From the NCBI RefSeq assembly GCF_009754945.1, contig NZ_WPIN01000015.1:62001-126000 (forward strand): DNA of 64,000 nucleotides, in the 5' to 3' direction. This stretch comes from Spirosoma arboris (GTDB taxonomy: Bacteria > Bacteroidota > Bacteroidia > Cytophagales > Spirosomataceae). Position numbers and translations under genes: made by a program. The notes under the pieces are model-generated. The model saw only the letters and a list, made by a program, of their open reading frames with translations. It had not been told where the DNA came from and did not search any database. Positions within the stretch are counted from its first letter, which is position 1. Every line of letters begins with the position of its first letter. This document shows, one piece after another, positions 15,552-24,933 of the stretch.

Positions 15552-17507
15552 ATGAATCGATTGATATGGTATTTCTTTTTCTTTAGTGTTAGTACTGTTC
15601 AAACAGCTTTTGGTGATGTACGTGTACCGAAGGTTTTTGGCTCGCATATGGTGTTACAACGCCGTAAGCCGGTACCCGTCTGGGGTTGGGCAGATCCTGG
15701 TGAGAAAGTAACCGTAACGCTGAATGCCCAGATGAAAACGGCGAAAGCGGACAAAGGCGGGAAATGGAGTGTTACGCTTGATCCAATGGAAGCGGGTGGG
15801 CCATATCAACTGTTGGTGAAAGGCAAGAAAAACGCAGTTACGTTCGATGATGTATTGGCGGGCGAAGTCTGGATATGTTCCGGGCAATCAAACATGGAAT
15901 GGCCGCTACGTGCAGCAGCCAATGCTAAAACTGAAATTCCAATAGCTAACTACCCGAACATCCGACAATTGTTGGTCAAAAAAGACATTAGCCTAACGCC
16001 CAAAGACGATATCGAAGGCGATTGGGCGGTATGCACGCCCGAAACAGCCCCCAGTTTTACCGCCGTTGGCTATTTCTTTGCCAAGCAGCTCCAGCAGGAA
16101 TTAAATGTACCGATTGGGCTCATTAACACGTCGTGGGGCGGAACCCATTCTGAAACATGGACAAGTCGCGAAGCCATGAACCAGAATGATGAGCTGAAGG
16201 TAGTTGCCAATAAATTACCCGGCTCCTACGAAGAGGTACTCAAAAGCGGTCAGGAGCGAACCCAACTGTTAGTGAAGAATCAGCAGGGTGGTTTGCCCAC
16301 AAGTACCGAAGAATGGACCTGGTCGGCAGCTGATGCAAATGATAGTCAGTGGAAATCAATGACTATGCCTAGTGATTGGGAGTGGCGGGGCTTACCCACG
16401 CTAGATGGAGTTGTCTGGCTTCGGCAGGAGGTGGTCATTCCTGAAGGAAAAATGTTGCAGAAAATGATCCTCCACCTTGGCTCTGTAGATGATCAGGATT
16501 CGACGTTCGTAAATGGCCAGTTCGTGGGGCATAAAAAAGGGGGAGGTCCTCGCGACTATCTGCTGCCTGAAGGCTTGCTGAAACCAGGCCGTAATGTTAT
16601 TGCTATTCGTGTGGTCGATACAGGTGGGGCAGGGGGATTAATGGGAACACTGCCTGAATTTCATATTTCAGGCGATAACATCGACATTCCGCTGTCGGCT
16701 CAATGGAAATATCGGGTAGCCAATGTCTTTGCTTCGTCCTATAAACCAGGTCCAAATACCTATGCTACGCAATTGTTCAATGCCATGCTGAACCCACTCA
16801 TTCCATATGCGATTGAAGGCGCTATCTGGTATCAGGGTGAGTCGAATGCGGGGAGAGCGTATCAATATCGGAAAACGTTTCCCCTAATGATTCAGGATTG
16901 GCGGAAGCACTGGGGTTACGATTTCCCGTTTCTATTTGTTCAATTGGCCAGTTTCAATGCGTCCAATGGCGATAGTCGGCATGGAAGTACGTGGGGAGAA
17001 CTACGGGAAGCGCAGACCATGACATTGCAATTACCCAATACAGGTATGGCTGTCACGTCTGATATTGGTGAGCGATCGGATATTCACCCGAAAAACAAGC
17101 AGGATGTGGGCAAACGCTTAGCCGCTGAAGCCATGCGAATTGCCTATCAGAAAGCGGGAGTTAGTGCCGGGCCACAGTTCGACAAGATGACCATTGATGG
17201 TAATCGAGCTATACTCACGTTTAGTAGCACAGGTAGCGGCTTATGGGTAAAGGATAAATATGGTTATCTGAAAGGATTTGAAGTGGCTGGTGCAGACCAT
17301 AAATTTTACTACGCCAAGGCTGATATTCAGGGTAATACCGTGATCGTTCACGCCGATTCGGTGAGCAGCCCAGTAGCGGTGCATTATGGATGGGCCGATG
17401 ATAATGGCGAAGTAAATTTATATAATCAGGAGGGTTTCCCGGCTGTACCTTTTCGTACCGATACATGGAAAGGAATCACTGAAGCTGTTAAATTTGGTGA
17501 ACAGTAA
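15552..17507 (+). CDS. exported sialate O-acetylesterase (SGNH-type)
   Basis: The 651-residue product has a signal peptide (T-A-F-G-D). The catalytic Ser block I-C-S-G-Q-S-N-M-E-W-P-L is near residue 112. A middle segment (about 240-370) containing W-L-R-Q-E-V-V-I-P looks like a jelly-roll carbohydrate-binding insert. G-A-I-W-Y-Q-G-E-S-N-A and a late D-I-H-P-K-N-K (catalytic Asp/His) follow. The family removes O-acetyl groups from sialic acids or plant glycans. Two small exported proteins of unknown function follow at once, beginning 9 bp after the stop. Confidence 0.9.
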   Translation: MNRLIWYFFFFSVSTVQTAFGDVRVPKVFGSHMVLQRRKPVPVWGWADPGEKVTVTLNAQMKTAKADKGGKWSVTLDPMEAGGPYQLLVKGKKNAVTFDDVLAGEVWICSGQSNMEWPLRAAANAKTEIPIANYPNIRQLLVKKDISLTPKDDIEGDWAVCTPETAPSFTAVGYFFAKQLQQELNVPIGLINTSWGGTHSETWTSREAMNQNDELKVVANKLPGSYEEVLKSGQERTQLLVKNQQGGLPTSTEEWTWSAADANDSQWKSMTMPSDWEWRGLPTLDGVVWLRQEVVIPEGKMLQKMILHLGSVDDQDSTFVNGQFVGHKKGGGPRDYLLPEGLLKPGRNVIAIRVVDTGGAGGLMGTLPEFHISGDNIDIPLSAQWKYRVANVFASSYKPGPNTYATQLFNAMLNPLIPYAIEGAIWYQGESNAGRAYQYRKTFPLMIQDWRKHWGYDFPFLFVQLASFNASNGDSRHGSTWGELREAQTMTLQLPNTGMAVTSDIGERSDIHPKNKQDVGKRLAAEAMRIAYQKAGVSAGPQFDKMTIDGNRAILTFSSTGSGLWVKDKYGYLKGFEVAGADHKFYYAKADIQGNTVIVHADSVSSPVAVHYGWADDNGEVNLYNQEGFPAVPFRTDTWKGITEAVKFGEQ

Positions 17508-17516
17508 CCTGGAACC

Positions 17517-18245
17517 ATGCAAAAACGATTCTACTTCAACCTGACTAGTCTATTGGTTTTGACAATGGGCTATGCACAGGCACAATTAAGTATAACCTCC
17601 TCGGGGGCGAATACAAACCAGGCTATTCGGCTGTATGACCCTTTGCGAACACGTTATTCCAATATAGAAGGATCGCCTTATGTGCCATCAGATACAGTAC
17701 AGCAGGGGTGGCTCGTGATCAATAACAAGCGAACGCCAACCAAACTTCGGTACAATAGTCAGACGGGTGAAGTAGAATATATGCAGGATAATAAAGTAGT
17801 AACCCCGATCAATCCGGTTACCGAATTTGCTATCATGACGACTGATACGATCCTTTTTCGGAAAGGTTTTCCGGCAGCGGGCACGTGGACAGCCAATGAA
17901 TTCTATCAGATCCTGTATAACGGTCGTAAAGCCAAATTGGTGAAGCATATTCGTTCGGATATTAAAGCGAATACCGACCAGATGCAGAATGATTATGGTA
18001 AGGAACGATTCCGAAAGCTGGAAGAACATTATGTCTGGATCGCTACGGTAAAACCGCCCACAGAGAATTACTTTGAGAAATTATCGGATGGCGAAATGAA
18101 GTCGGTAGTAGCTAGTAAAAAGTCATTGGCGAGCCTGTTTCCACAATATGCCAGTCAGATCGACCGGTATCTGTCAGAGCAGAAACTAAAACTTAAATCC
18201 TGGGCTGAGTTTGCCAGTGTGCTGCGATTTTTGGATACGCAGTAA
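17517..18245 (+). CDS. exported protein, first member of a tandem duplicate pair
   Basis: The 242-residue product has an SPI signal (Y-A-Q-A-Q). The mature part contains I-E-G-S-P-Y-V-P-S-D, N-N-K-R-T-P-T-K-L-R-Y-N and the C-terminal block L-K-S-W-A-E-F-A-S-V-L-R-F-L-D-T-Q. It is clearly homologous along its length to the next gene, and the two C-termini are identical for 19 residues. The start is 9 bp after the acetylesterase gene, so probably one transcript. Function unknown. Confidence 0.75.
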   Translation: MQKRFYFNLTSLLVLTMGYAQAQLSITSSGANTNQAIRLYDPLRTRYSNIEGSPYVPSDTVQQGWLVINNKRTPTKLRYNSQTGEVEYMQDNKVVTPINPVTEFAIMTTDTILFRKGFPAAGTWTANEFYQILYNGRKAKLVKHIRSDIKANTDQMQNDYGKERFRKLEEHYVWIATVKPPTENYFEKLSDGEMKSVVASKKSLASLFPQYASQIDRYLSEQKLKLKSWAEFASVLRFLDTQ

Positions 18246-18272
18246 GAACCGCACGGGCGGCCCGTGCGGTTC
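18246..18272. repeat. GC-rich perfect hairpin between the duplicated genes
   Basis: GAACCGCACGGG (18246-18257) pairs with CCCGTGCGGTTC (18261-18272) around a 3-nt loop. It begins directly after the stop of the first copy. No T tract follows, so it is more likely an mRNA-stability or processing element than a terminator. Confidence 0.85.
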
Positions 18273-18303
18273 AGACCATCCCTTGAAAATACCTGTAAAT
18301 ACT

Positions 18304-19017
18304 ATGGATAGTCGATTTTACTCTGCACTCATTACGTTAACAGTGCTTACAACAACCTATGCCCCGGCTCAGGTTGAGTATGGCAATGCCCAGAATGTTC
18401 GTATTTCAGCGCCTACGTTTACCAATTTTCATGGTGTTGAAGGGTCGCCTTATATACCGAATGATTCGCTGAATAATGGCTGGATGGTGGTTGGTAACAA
18501 ACGTGTACCGGCTAAACTGCGCTACAATACGCAGACTGGTGAGATAGAATATAAACAGGGTGATCGAATTGTGGCACCGGTTAATCAAGTCGTTGACTTC
18601 GTGATTCTGGCAGCCGATACCATGCATTTCCAGAAAGGTTTCCCCGCTATCGGATCAAGGTCTGCTATTGATTTTTATCAGATTCTTTTCGAAGGACGAA
18701 AGACTAAATTTGTGAGATACATTTTTGCCAATGTCAAAAGCAACAACGACGCAATGTCCGTCGATTATGGGCAGAAGAAATATATAAAACGGGAAGAATA
18801 TTATGTCTGGCTTCCGAAAGTACAGCCACCTGTTGAGAACTATTTCGTGAAATTATCGGATGGCGAAATGAAGTCGGTTACGCCTGGCAAAAAGACCCTG
18901 ATCAGTTTATTTCCGCAATATGCAACGCTTATCGACCAGTATGTAGCCGATCAAAAGCTCAAACTCAAATCCTGGGCTGAATTTGCCAGTGTGTTACGGT
19001 TTTTGGATACGCAGTAA
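18304..19017 (+). CDS. exported protein, second member of the tandem duplicate pair
   Basis: The start is the ATG at 18304, which gives a signal peptide ending near A-P-A-Q. The frame is open from 18211, but that part overlaps the first copy and the hairpin. The 237-residue product shares with its neighbour the blocks V-E-G-S-P-Y-I-P-N-D, K-L-R-Y-N-T-Q-T-G-E-I-E-Y, K-G-F-P-A and the identical C-terminus. A local gene duplication with divergence at the N-terminus is evident. Function unknown. Confidence 0.75.
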   Translation: MDSRFYSALITLTVLTTTYAPAQVEYGNAQNVRISAPTFTNFHGVEGSPYIPNDSLNNGWMVVGNKRVPAKLRYNTQTGEIEYKQGDRIVAPVNQVVDFVILAADTMHFQKGFPAIGSRSAIDFYQILFEGRKTKFVRYIFANVKSNNDAMSVDYGQKKYIKREEYYVWLPKVQPPVENYFVKLSDGEMKSVTPGKKTLISLFPQYATLIDQYVADQKLKLKSWAEFASVLRFLDTQ

Positions 19018-19123
19018 GTCTGAACCGGGATTTTAACAAGATTTAAAAGATTTTCAGAATTAATACAATAGCACTCATAATTCTGAAAATCTTTTAAATC
19101 TTGTTAAAATCCCGGTTCAGACT
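19017..19123. repeat. perfect 43-bp inverted repeat ending in AACCGGGATTTT
   Basis: The arms at 19017-19059 and 19081-19123 are exact reverse complements. It lies between converging genes and touches both stop codons. The outer end (AAAATCCCGGTTCAGACT) recurs with one change at the outer end of the 59110-59212 repeat, so the two are related elements. Confidence 0.92.
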
Positions 19124-19496
19124 ACAGATCCTCCAGACGTTCCAGCATTAAAATCGAACCTTGTGGAACAATGACATATTGTTCACCTTCATATTGAACG
19201 TCGATGGCATTGCGCTGTAAGTAAAGTGCAACATCGCCTTCCTGTGCCTGAAGTGGCATGTATTTTACTTTCTCTTCGGTTTCTTTCCAGGGTTCGTCTT
19301 CCGTTGGCGAGGGAATGGGGTAGCCTGGTCCAACTTTAATGACATAACCAGCCTGAACCTGTTCTTTTTCCTGAACCGTTGGTGGTAAATACAGCCCGCT
19401 AGACGTACGGTCGGTCGGATCTTTAGGTTTTATTAATACTCGGTCGCCTACAACAATCAGGCGTTTGAGTTTATTATCGGCAGTAATCCCAATCAT
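19122..19496 (-). CDS. GroES-like (cpn10-fold) protein, not the canonical GroES
   Basis: The 124-residue product contains R-L-I-V-V-G-D-R-V-L-I-K-P, T-S-S-G-L-Y-L-P-P-T, V-I-K-V-G-P-G and Y-V-I-V-P-Q-G-S-I-L, the cpn10 fold. It is longer than housekeeping GroES (about 95), with an insert (Y-P-I-P-S-P-T-E-D-E-P-W) in the region of the roof loop, and no groEL is adjacent. The mobile-loop-like S-S-G-L-Y-L-P segment resembles the GroEL-binding loop, so chaperonin binding is possible. It probably acts as an accessory co-chaperonin; this is inference. Confidence 0.85.
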   Translation of the reverse strand: MIGITADNKLKRLIVVGDRVLIKPKDPTDRTSSGLYLPPTVQEKEQVQAGYVIKVGPGYPIPSPTEDEPWKETEEKVKYMPLQAQEGDVALYLQRNAIDVQYEGEQYVIVPQGSILMLERLEDL

Positions 19497-19622
19497 AGTA
19501 GTTGTTAGTCATTCGTCGGAAGTCGTCAGTCAAAAATCGGGCGAGTTTATTTTTTAAGCCAAAATGTCATTATCGTTAAGCACGAATGATTAAACGTTAT
19601 CGGCTAAAGAGTAACGGCCAGG

Positions 19623-19835
19623 CTACGGTACGGGATCATAGCCATGACCACCCCAGGGATGGCATCGACTAATTCGTTTCAGCCCCATCCAACCACCCCG
19701 AATAGCACCATGTTTGCCAATTGCTTCAATCGTATATTGCGAACAAGTTGGCGTATAGCGGCAGGCATTTGGAAAGTAAGGTGACACAATGGCCTGATAA
19801 ATTTTAACCAGCCTAATTAGAATTGATTTCATCAT
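19623..19835 (-). CDS. yidD: membrane protein insertion efficiency factor YidD
   Basis: The start is set at ATG 19835 (70 residues, M-M-K-S-I), which agrees with the usual family length; the frame is open from 19895. Diagnostic blocks are Y-F-P-N-A-C-R-Y-T-P-T-C-S-Q-Y and the C-terminal H-P-W-G-G-H-G-Y-D-P-V-P. YidD is a small peripheral membrane protein that helps YidC-dependent insertion. Here it is separate from rpmH, rnpA and yidC and divergent from lgt. Confidence 0.92.
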   Translation of the reverse strand: MMKSILIRLVKIYQAIVSPYFPNACRYTPTCSQYTIEAIGKHGAIRGGWMGLKRISRCHPWGGHGYDPVP

Positions 19836-19998
19836 ACACGCATAAACAGCAAAACTGCCAAAAACTTTCCCGCAATACGTATCTTTGCCAATCATCGTTA
19901 TCTAGTTCAATATTTCATCCGGGCCGCCGGTGCGGTTTACTGTTTCAAGTTGCAGATGAGTAGTTGACCCAGAAACCTCAAACGTATTAACTCGTTTT

Positions 19999-20844
19999 AT
20001 GCTTCAATACATTATTTGGGAAGTTAATCCCGAAATTTTTCACATTGGCTCGTTCTCAGTGCGTTGGTATGGATTGCTGTTTGCGCTGGGTTTTCTGATT
20101 GGAATGCAGATTATGAGCTACATTTTCAAAAAAGAAGACAAGCCCGTTGCCGACACCGACACACTACTTATTTACATGGTTGTCGCAACAATTCTGGGAG
20201 CTCGGATCGGTCATTTCCTCTTTTATGAACCCGATGTCCTGTTACACCATCCTTTAACCGTTATTACTCCCCCATTTGCAGGATTGGCAAGTCACGGCGC
20301 TACAATTGGCATTCTAACAGGGTTGTGGCTTTATTCGCGCCGAAAAGAAAGTCGGCTTACGAACCAGACGTTCCTGTGGGTGACAGACCGCATTGTTATC
20401 GTGGTTGCATTGGCGGGAGCCTGCATTCGGTTCGGTAATCTGATGAACTCTGAGATTGTTGGTCGTCCTACAGATGTACCTTGGGCATTTGTATTTATGC
20501 AGAATAACGAATACGCAAAAATCCCACGTCACCCAGCTCAATTATATGAATCGCTGTCGTGCTTAGTGCTATTTTTTATTCTGCTTTGGTTCTGGAATCG
20601 CAGGAAAGAACTCACTCCTCGTGGCAGTATGCTGGGTATTTTTCTGATCTGGGTATTTGGACTCCGGTTCTTTTACGAATACCTGAAAGAAAATCAGGTG
20701 CCTTTTGAAGATAGTCTACCACTGAACGTAGGCCAACTTTTGAGTATTCCAGCTGTATTAATGGGTGTTTACTTCATCGTGCGGAGTTATCGAAGTCCAG
20801 TGGTGATACCAGTACGAGACGAACCGAAGGAGATAGAATCCTAG
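19999..20844 (+). CDS. lgt: prolipoprotein diacylglyceryl transferase
   Basis: The 281-residue polytopic inner-membrane enzyme attaches diacylglycerol from phosphatidylglycerol to the lipobox Cys of prolipoproteins, several of which are encoded in this window. Diagnostic segments are V-R-W-Y-G-L-L-F-A-L-G-F, G-A-R-I-G-H-F-L-F-Y, the signature R-F-G-N-L-M-N-S-E-I-V-G-R and H-P-A-Q-L-Y-E. About seven transmembrane helices, as expected. Confidence 0.96.
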   Translation: MLQYIIWEVNPEIFHIGSFSVRWYGLLFALGFLIGMQIMSYIFKKEDKPVADTDTLLIYMVVATILGARIGHFLFYEPDVLLHHPLTVITPPFAGLASHGATIGILTGLWLYSRRKESRLTNQTFLWVTDRIVIVVALAGACIRFGNLMNSEIVGRPTDVPWAFVFMQNNEYAKIPRHPAQLYESLSCLVLFFILLWFWNRRKELTPRGSMLGIFLIWVFGLRFFYEYLKENQVPFEDSLPLNVGQLLSIPAVLMGVYFIVRSYRSPVVIPVRDEPKEIES

Positions 20845-20866
20845 AAATTGACTCGTTTGCGTACCT

Positions 20867-20911
20867 GAAAAAGCCGATTCCTGCAGAATTTCTGTGGAAA
20901 TCGGCTTTTCC
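20867..20911 (+). terminator. intrinsic terminator after lgt
   Basis: A stem of GAAAAAGCCGATT (from 20868) and AATCGGCTTTTC (to about 20910) closes on a loop of about 16 nt and ends in a T-rich arm. Confidence 0.7.
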
Positions 20912-21005
20912 AGTTAAGAGAAATCGCGAGAAGCCCCAGCGTATTATGAGAACCCGGAAAATGCCGTATTTTTGACGATAACTTCCGTTAAAATACACTT
21001 CATTT

Positions 21006-23204
21006 GTGAACTCGCCCTTTTTTGTTTCGCCCAGAAACCTGCTTATTCTTTTTGTAATTCTGAGCGCTCGCATTGCTGAAGCTCAGGTTCCCGGTCGGCA
21101 AATGCACTGGACTGCCGATGGAAATGCCTACGTTACCGGTACTCAGGGGGACCTTGCCCTGACTGATATTCGGACAGGAACTAAAACCGTATTAATTCCG
21201 CAAGACAAATTACGAGCGCCAGGAAATAATCAACGCCTGTCTATTTCAGACTTTGTGTTCACGCCCGATAGTGCGAATGTCCTGATTTTTACCAATACCG
21301 CCCGTGTCTGGCGATACAACACACGAGGAGACTATTACCTGATTAATCGCGCATCGGGTCTGGTTCGCCAGGTTGGGAAAGAACGTCCCGCACAATCATT
21401 GATGTTTGCTAAACTGTCGCCTAACGGACGCGCCGTTGCCTATGTCAGTGAACATAACCTCTTTGTCGAAGATGTCGCAACAGGTCAGGTGACTCAACTC
21501 ACAACCGACGGAACCCGCAAACGTATCAATGGTACGTTCGACTGGGTATATGAAGAAGAGTTCGGCTGTCGGGATGGATTCCGGTGGAGCCCCGATAGTA
21601 AACAGATTGCCTACTGGCAGGTAGATGCGACCAAAATTCGTGATTACCTGATGTTGAATACAACCGACTCCGTTTATTCACACGTCATACCAGTCGAGTA
21701 CCCGAAAGTGGGCGAAGCTCCATCGCCAACCCGTATTGGCGTTGTCTCGGCAACAGGTGGACCTACAGTCTGGTTAGCTATTCCTGGTGATCCGCAACAG
21801 TATTACCTGAACCGTATGGACTGGATACCCAGCAGCGGAAATCTATTTGTGCAGCAATTGAATCGCAAACAGAACGAAAGCAAACTGTTTGTCTGTAACA
21901 CCGGAACCCAGTCGATTACACCAATTTATACCGAAACCGACAAGGCTTGGGTAGATGTTCGGGTACGAAATAGCAATGATCCGGATGGAGAATGGCTCAA
22001 TGGAGGGAAAGCCTTCGTGTGGGTTTCCGAAAAAGATGGCTGGCGGCATATCTATCGAGTGGGTATAGACGGGAAAGGCGAGACACTATTGACCCCCGGT
22101 TCGTATGATATTGAATCGGTTAGTCATATAGACGAAGCCACCAATCAGATTTACTTTATTGCATCCCCTCAGAATACGAACCAGCGGTATCTCTATCGCA
22201 CCCGATTAGATGGTAAAGGCAAAGCAGAGCGGCTAACACCTGCTGGACTGGACGGGTCCCACAGTTATGTGATTTCTCCCAATGGGAAGTTGGCTCAGCA
22301 CACATTCACAAATTACCAGACTCCATCCGTGCAGGAGTGGATAAGCTTGCCCGATCATAAGCCAGTCAACGCATCGGAAAGTATTGCTTCCCGAATGAAA
22401 CCCGTTACAAAATCTAACGTTAGTTTCTTTAATGTGACAACTGAGGACGGAGTTACAGTAGATGGATGGATGGCAAAACCAACCAACTTCGATAGCACGA
22501 AAAAATACCCGATCGTTTTCTATGTGTATGGAGAACCGGCTTCCAGTACGGTCAATGATGTGTTCTCCATTGGCCAGAATCGGCTCTTTCAGGGCGATAT
22601 GGCCAACGCAGGCTATCTGTATGTAGCGCTTGATAACCGAGGTACGCCCAACCTGAAAGGAGCAGCCTGGCGTAAGTCAATCTATCGACAGATTGGCCGG
22701 ATAAATATTCGTGACCAAGCCATGGCCGCTAAGAAACTGTTTACCCAGCATGCTTTTATCGACACCAGCCGAGTCGCCGTTTGGGGGTGGAGTGGGGGAG
22801 GATCGACAACCTTGCATCTTCTATTTCAGTACCCGGAGATCTACAAAACCGGCATTTCGGTAGCGGCCGTTGGCAATCAGTTGTTTTACGACAACATTTA
22901 TCAGGAACGCTATATGGGACTGCCTCAGGAAAACCGGGAAGATTTTGTAGCAGGATCGCCCGTTACGTACGCAAAAAATCTACGGGGTAACTTGCTTTAT
23001 ATTCATGGTACTGGCGACGATAACGTGCATTACGACAACGCCGAACTGCTGATCAATGAGTTGGTGAAATACAACAAGCAATTTCAGGTGATGCCCTATC
23101 CGAACCGATCGCATGGAATTTCGGAGGGTGAAGGAACACAACAGCATCTGAGAACACTCTACACGACTTATTTACGTACACACTGCCCACCTGGTCCACG
23201 CTAA
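21006..23204 (+). CDS. S9 family (dipeptidyl-peptidase IV-like) exported serine peptidase
   Basis: The 732-residue product uses a GTG start, followed by a signal peptide (R-I-A-E-A-Q). The N-terminal beta-propeller (about 30-480) contains Y-E-E-E-F-G-C-R-D-G-F-R-W-S-P-D, including the Glu-Glu pair that anchors substrate N-termini in DPP-IV. The C-terminal alpha/beta hydrolase domain has nucleophile Ser596 in G-W-S-G-G-G-S, Asp in G-T-G-D-D-N-V and His in N-R-S-H-G-I. It releases X-Pro-type dipeptides in the periplasm. The M1 aminopeptidase starts 4 bp after its stop, forming a peptide-degrading operon. Confidence 0.93.
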   Translation: MNSPFFVSPRNLLILFVILSARIAEAQVPGRQMHWTADGNAYVTGTQGDLALTDIRTGTKTVLIPQDKLRAPGNNQRLSISDFVFTPDSANVLIFTNTARVWRYNTRGDYYLINRASGLVRQVGKERPAQSLMFAKLSPNGRAVAYVSEHNLFVEDVATGQVTQLTTDGTRKRINGTFDWVYEEEFGCRDGFRWSPDSKQIAYWQVDATKIRDYLMLNTTDSVYSHVIPVEYPKVGEAPSPTRIGVVSATGGPTVWLAIPGDPQQYYLNRMDWIPSSGNLFVQQLNRKQNESKLFVCNTGTQSITPIYTETDKAWVDVRVRNSNDPDGEWLNGGKAFVWVSEKDGWRHIYRVGIDGKGETLLTPGSYDIESVSHIDEATNQIYFIASPQNTNQRYLYRTRLDGKGKAERLTPAGLDGSHSYVISPNGKLAQHTFTNYQTPSVQEWISLPDHKPVNASESIASRMKPVTKSNVSFFNVTTEDGVTVDGWMAKPTNFDSTKKYPIVFYVYGEPASSTVNDVFSIGQNRLFQGDMANAGYLYVALDNRGTPNLKGAAWRKSIYRQIGRINIRDQAMAAKKLFTQHAFIDTSRVAVWGWSGGGSTTLHLLFQYPEIYKTGISVAAVGNQLFYDNIYQERYMGLPQENREDFVAGSPVTYAKNLRGNLLYIHGTGDDNVHYDNAELLINELVKYNKQFQVMPYPNRSHGISEGEGTQQHLRTLYTTYLRTHCPPGPR

Positions 23205-23208
23205 GATC

Positions 23209-24843
23209 ATGACTCGATTCATAACGTTTTGTCTGTTGCTGTTGCCCAGTCTAACTATAGCGCAACACGATCAATTCACCCACGACGATACGTTGCGGGG
23301 TTCGATTACACCCGAACGGTCCTGGTGGGATTTGACATTTTATCACCTTAAAGTTCGCGTTCAACCCACTGATAGTACCTTAAGCGGTTCTACCGAAATT
23401 CGGTATCGGGTGCTAAAGTCTAGTCAGATAATGCAGGTTGACTTGCAACGTCCTTTGCGCATAGAACGCGTAGAACAGGATGGGAAGTCACTCGATTTTC
23501 GGCGGGACGGTAACGCGTTTTTTGTAACACTGTCGAAAAAACAACAGCCCGGCAAGAACGAGTCGGTAACGGTTTATTATGCTGGAAAGCCTAAAGTGGC
23601 TAAGCGTCCGCCCTGGGATGGAGGTATGGTATGGTCGCACGATAAAGAAGGCAACTGGTTTATTGCTACAGCCTGTCAGGGCTTGGGGGCTAGTGTCTGG
23701 TGGCCCTGCAAAGACCATATGTACGACGAGCCCGATTCAATGGCGATTAGCGTGACGGTTCCCGAAGATTTGATGGATGTATCGAATGGGCGTCTGCTAA
23801 AAACAACCACGAACCCCGATCATACCCGAACCTTCGACTGGTACGTTAAAAACCCGATCAATAACTATGGTGTCAATCTGAATATTGCCCGTTATGTGCA
23901 TTGGGACGAAACCTATTCCGGCGAGAAAGGACAACTATCGCTTAACTATTATGCACTACCGGAACATGCTGATTCAGCCAAGGCGCAGTTTAATCAGGTT
24001 CCTAAAATGTTGAAGGCATTTGAGTACTGGTTTGGGCCATATCCGTTTTATGAAGATGGCTACAAATTGGTCGAGACGCCTTATTTGGGCATGGAGCATC
24101 AGAGTTCAGTAACCTACGGCAATCGTTTTCGGAATGGCTACCTGGGCCGCGATCTCTCCCGCACGGGCTGGGGACTGCTCTGGGATTTCATTATCGTTCA
24201 TGAGTCTGGCCATGAGTGGTTTGCCAACAACATTACGTATAAAGATGTGGCCGATATGTGGATTCATGAGAGCTTCACGAATTACTCGGAATGCCTGTTT
24301 ACAGAATATTACTATGGTAAAGATGCAGGAGCGACCTACGTAATCGGGTGTCGAGCGAACATCCGAAATGATCGCCCAATTATTGGCACCTATAACGTAA
24401 ACCACGAAGGCTCGAGTGATATGTATTACAAGGGTGGCAATATGCTACATACGATCAGGCAGCTTGTGGATAATGATGATAAGTGGCGACAACTACTGCG
24501 TGGGATGAATAAGACGTTCTATCATCAGACCGTTACTTCAACTCAGATCGAGCAGTTTATGAGCCAGCAAACGGGGCTTACCCTAAAACCTGTTTTCGAT
24601 CAATATTTGCGCGATGTCCGAATTCCAGTACTCGAATATCGTTCGGTAGGAAGTGGAATTCAATATCGATGGGCCAATTGTGTCGCCGGATTTGCCATGC
24701 CCGTTCGAATCTGTTTTGGTGAATCAGGACCGTATCAATTAGTACAACCCACAGCTCAATGGAAAACGATACCAGCCAAGGGCGCCACAACGTTAACGGT
24801 CGATGCGAACTACTATGTTCTGTGCAAGCAGATTAAAGAATAG
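23209..24843 (+). CDS. exported M1-family zinc aminopeptidase
   Basis: The 544-residue product has a signal peptide (L-T-I-A-Q-H). The zinc site H-E-S-G-H is at residues 331-335, with the third ligand Glu354 in W-I-H-E-S-F. The usual upstream G-x-M-E-N exopeptidase motif is replaced by L-G-M-E-H-Q-S, a variation seen in the short M1 subgroup of Bacteroidota. The length matches the short form lacking the full C-terminal helical domain. It is coupled to the S9 peptidase gene. Confidence 0.92.
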   Translation: MTRFITFCLLLLPSLTIAQHDQFTHDDTLRGSITPERSWWDLTFYHLKVRVQPTDSTLSGSTEIRYRVLKSSQIMQVDLQRPLRIERVEQDGKSLDFRRDGNAFFVTLSKKQQPGKNESVTVYYAGKPKVAKRPPWDGGMVWSHDKEGNWFIATACQGLGASVWWPCKDHMYDEPDSMAISVTVPEDLMDVSNGRLLKTTTNPDHTRTFDWYVKNPINNYGVNLNIARYVHWDETYSGEKGQLSLNYYALPEHADSAKAQFNQVPKMLKAFEYWFGPYPFYEDGYKLVETPYLGMEHQSSVTYGNRFRNGYLGRDLSRTGWGLLWDFIIVHESGHEWFANNITYKDVADMWIHESFTNYSECLFTEYYYGKDAGATYVIGCRANIRNDRPIIGTYNVNHEGSSDMYYKGGNMLHTIRQLVDNDDKWRQLLRGMNKTFYHQTVTSTQIEQFMSQQTGLTLKPVFDQYLRDVRIPVLEYRSVGSGIQYRWANCVAGFAMPVRICFGESGPYQLVQPTAQWKTIPAKGATTLTVDANYYVLCKQIKE

Positions 24844-24933
24844 AACGTTTGCTCAAAAGAATAGTGATCATATTGGAAGAAACAGTAGCTTGCTTCCAAT
24901 TAACCTTTACCCCATTCTTATCTGATAAACGCG

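Noticed and set aside
19017..19123. Long inverted repeat considered as the end of an insertion sequence
   Set aside because: The arms are only separated by 21 nt, no transposase gene lies between, and no target duplication is visible.
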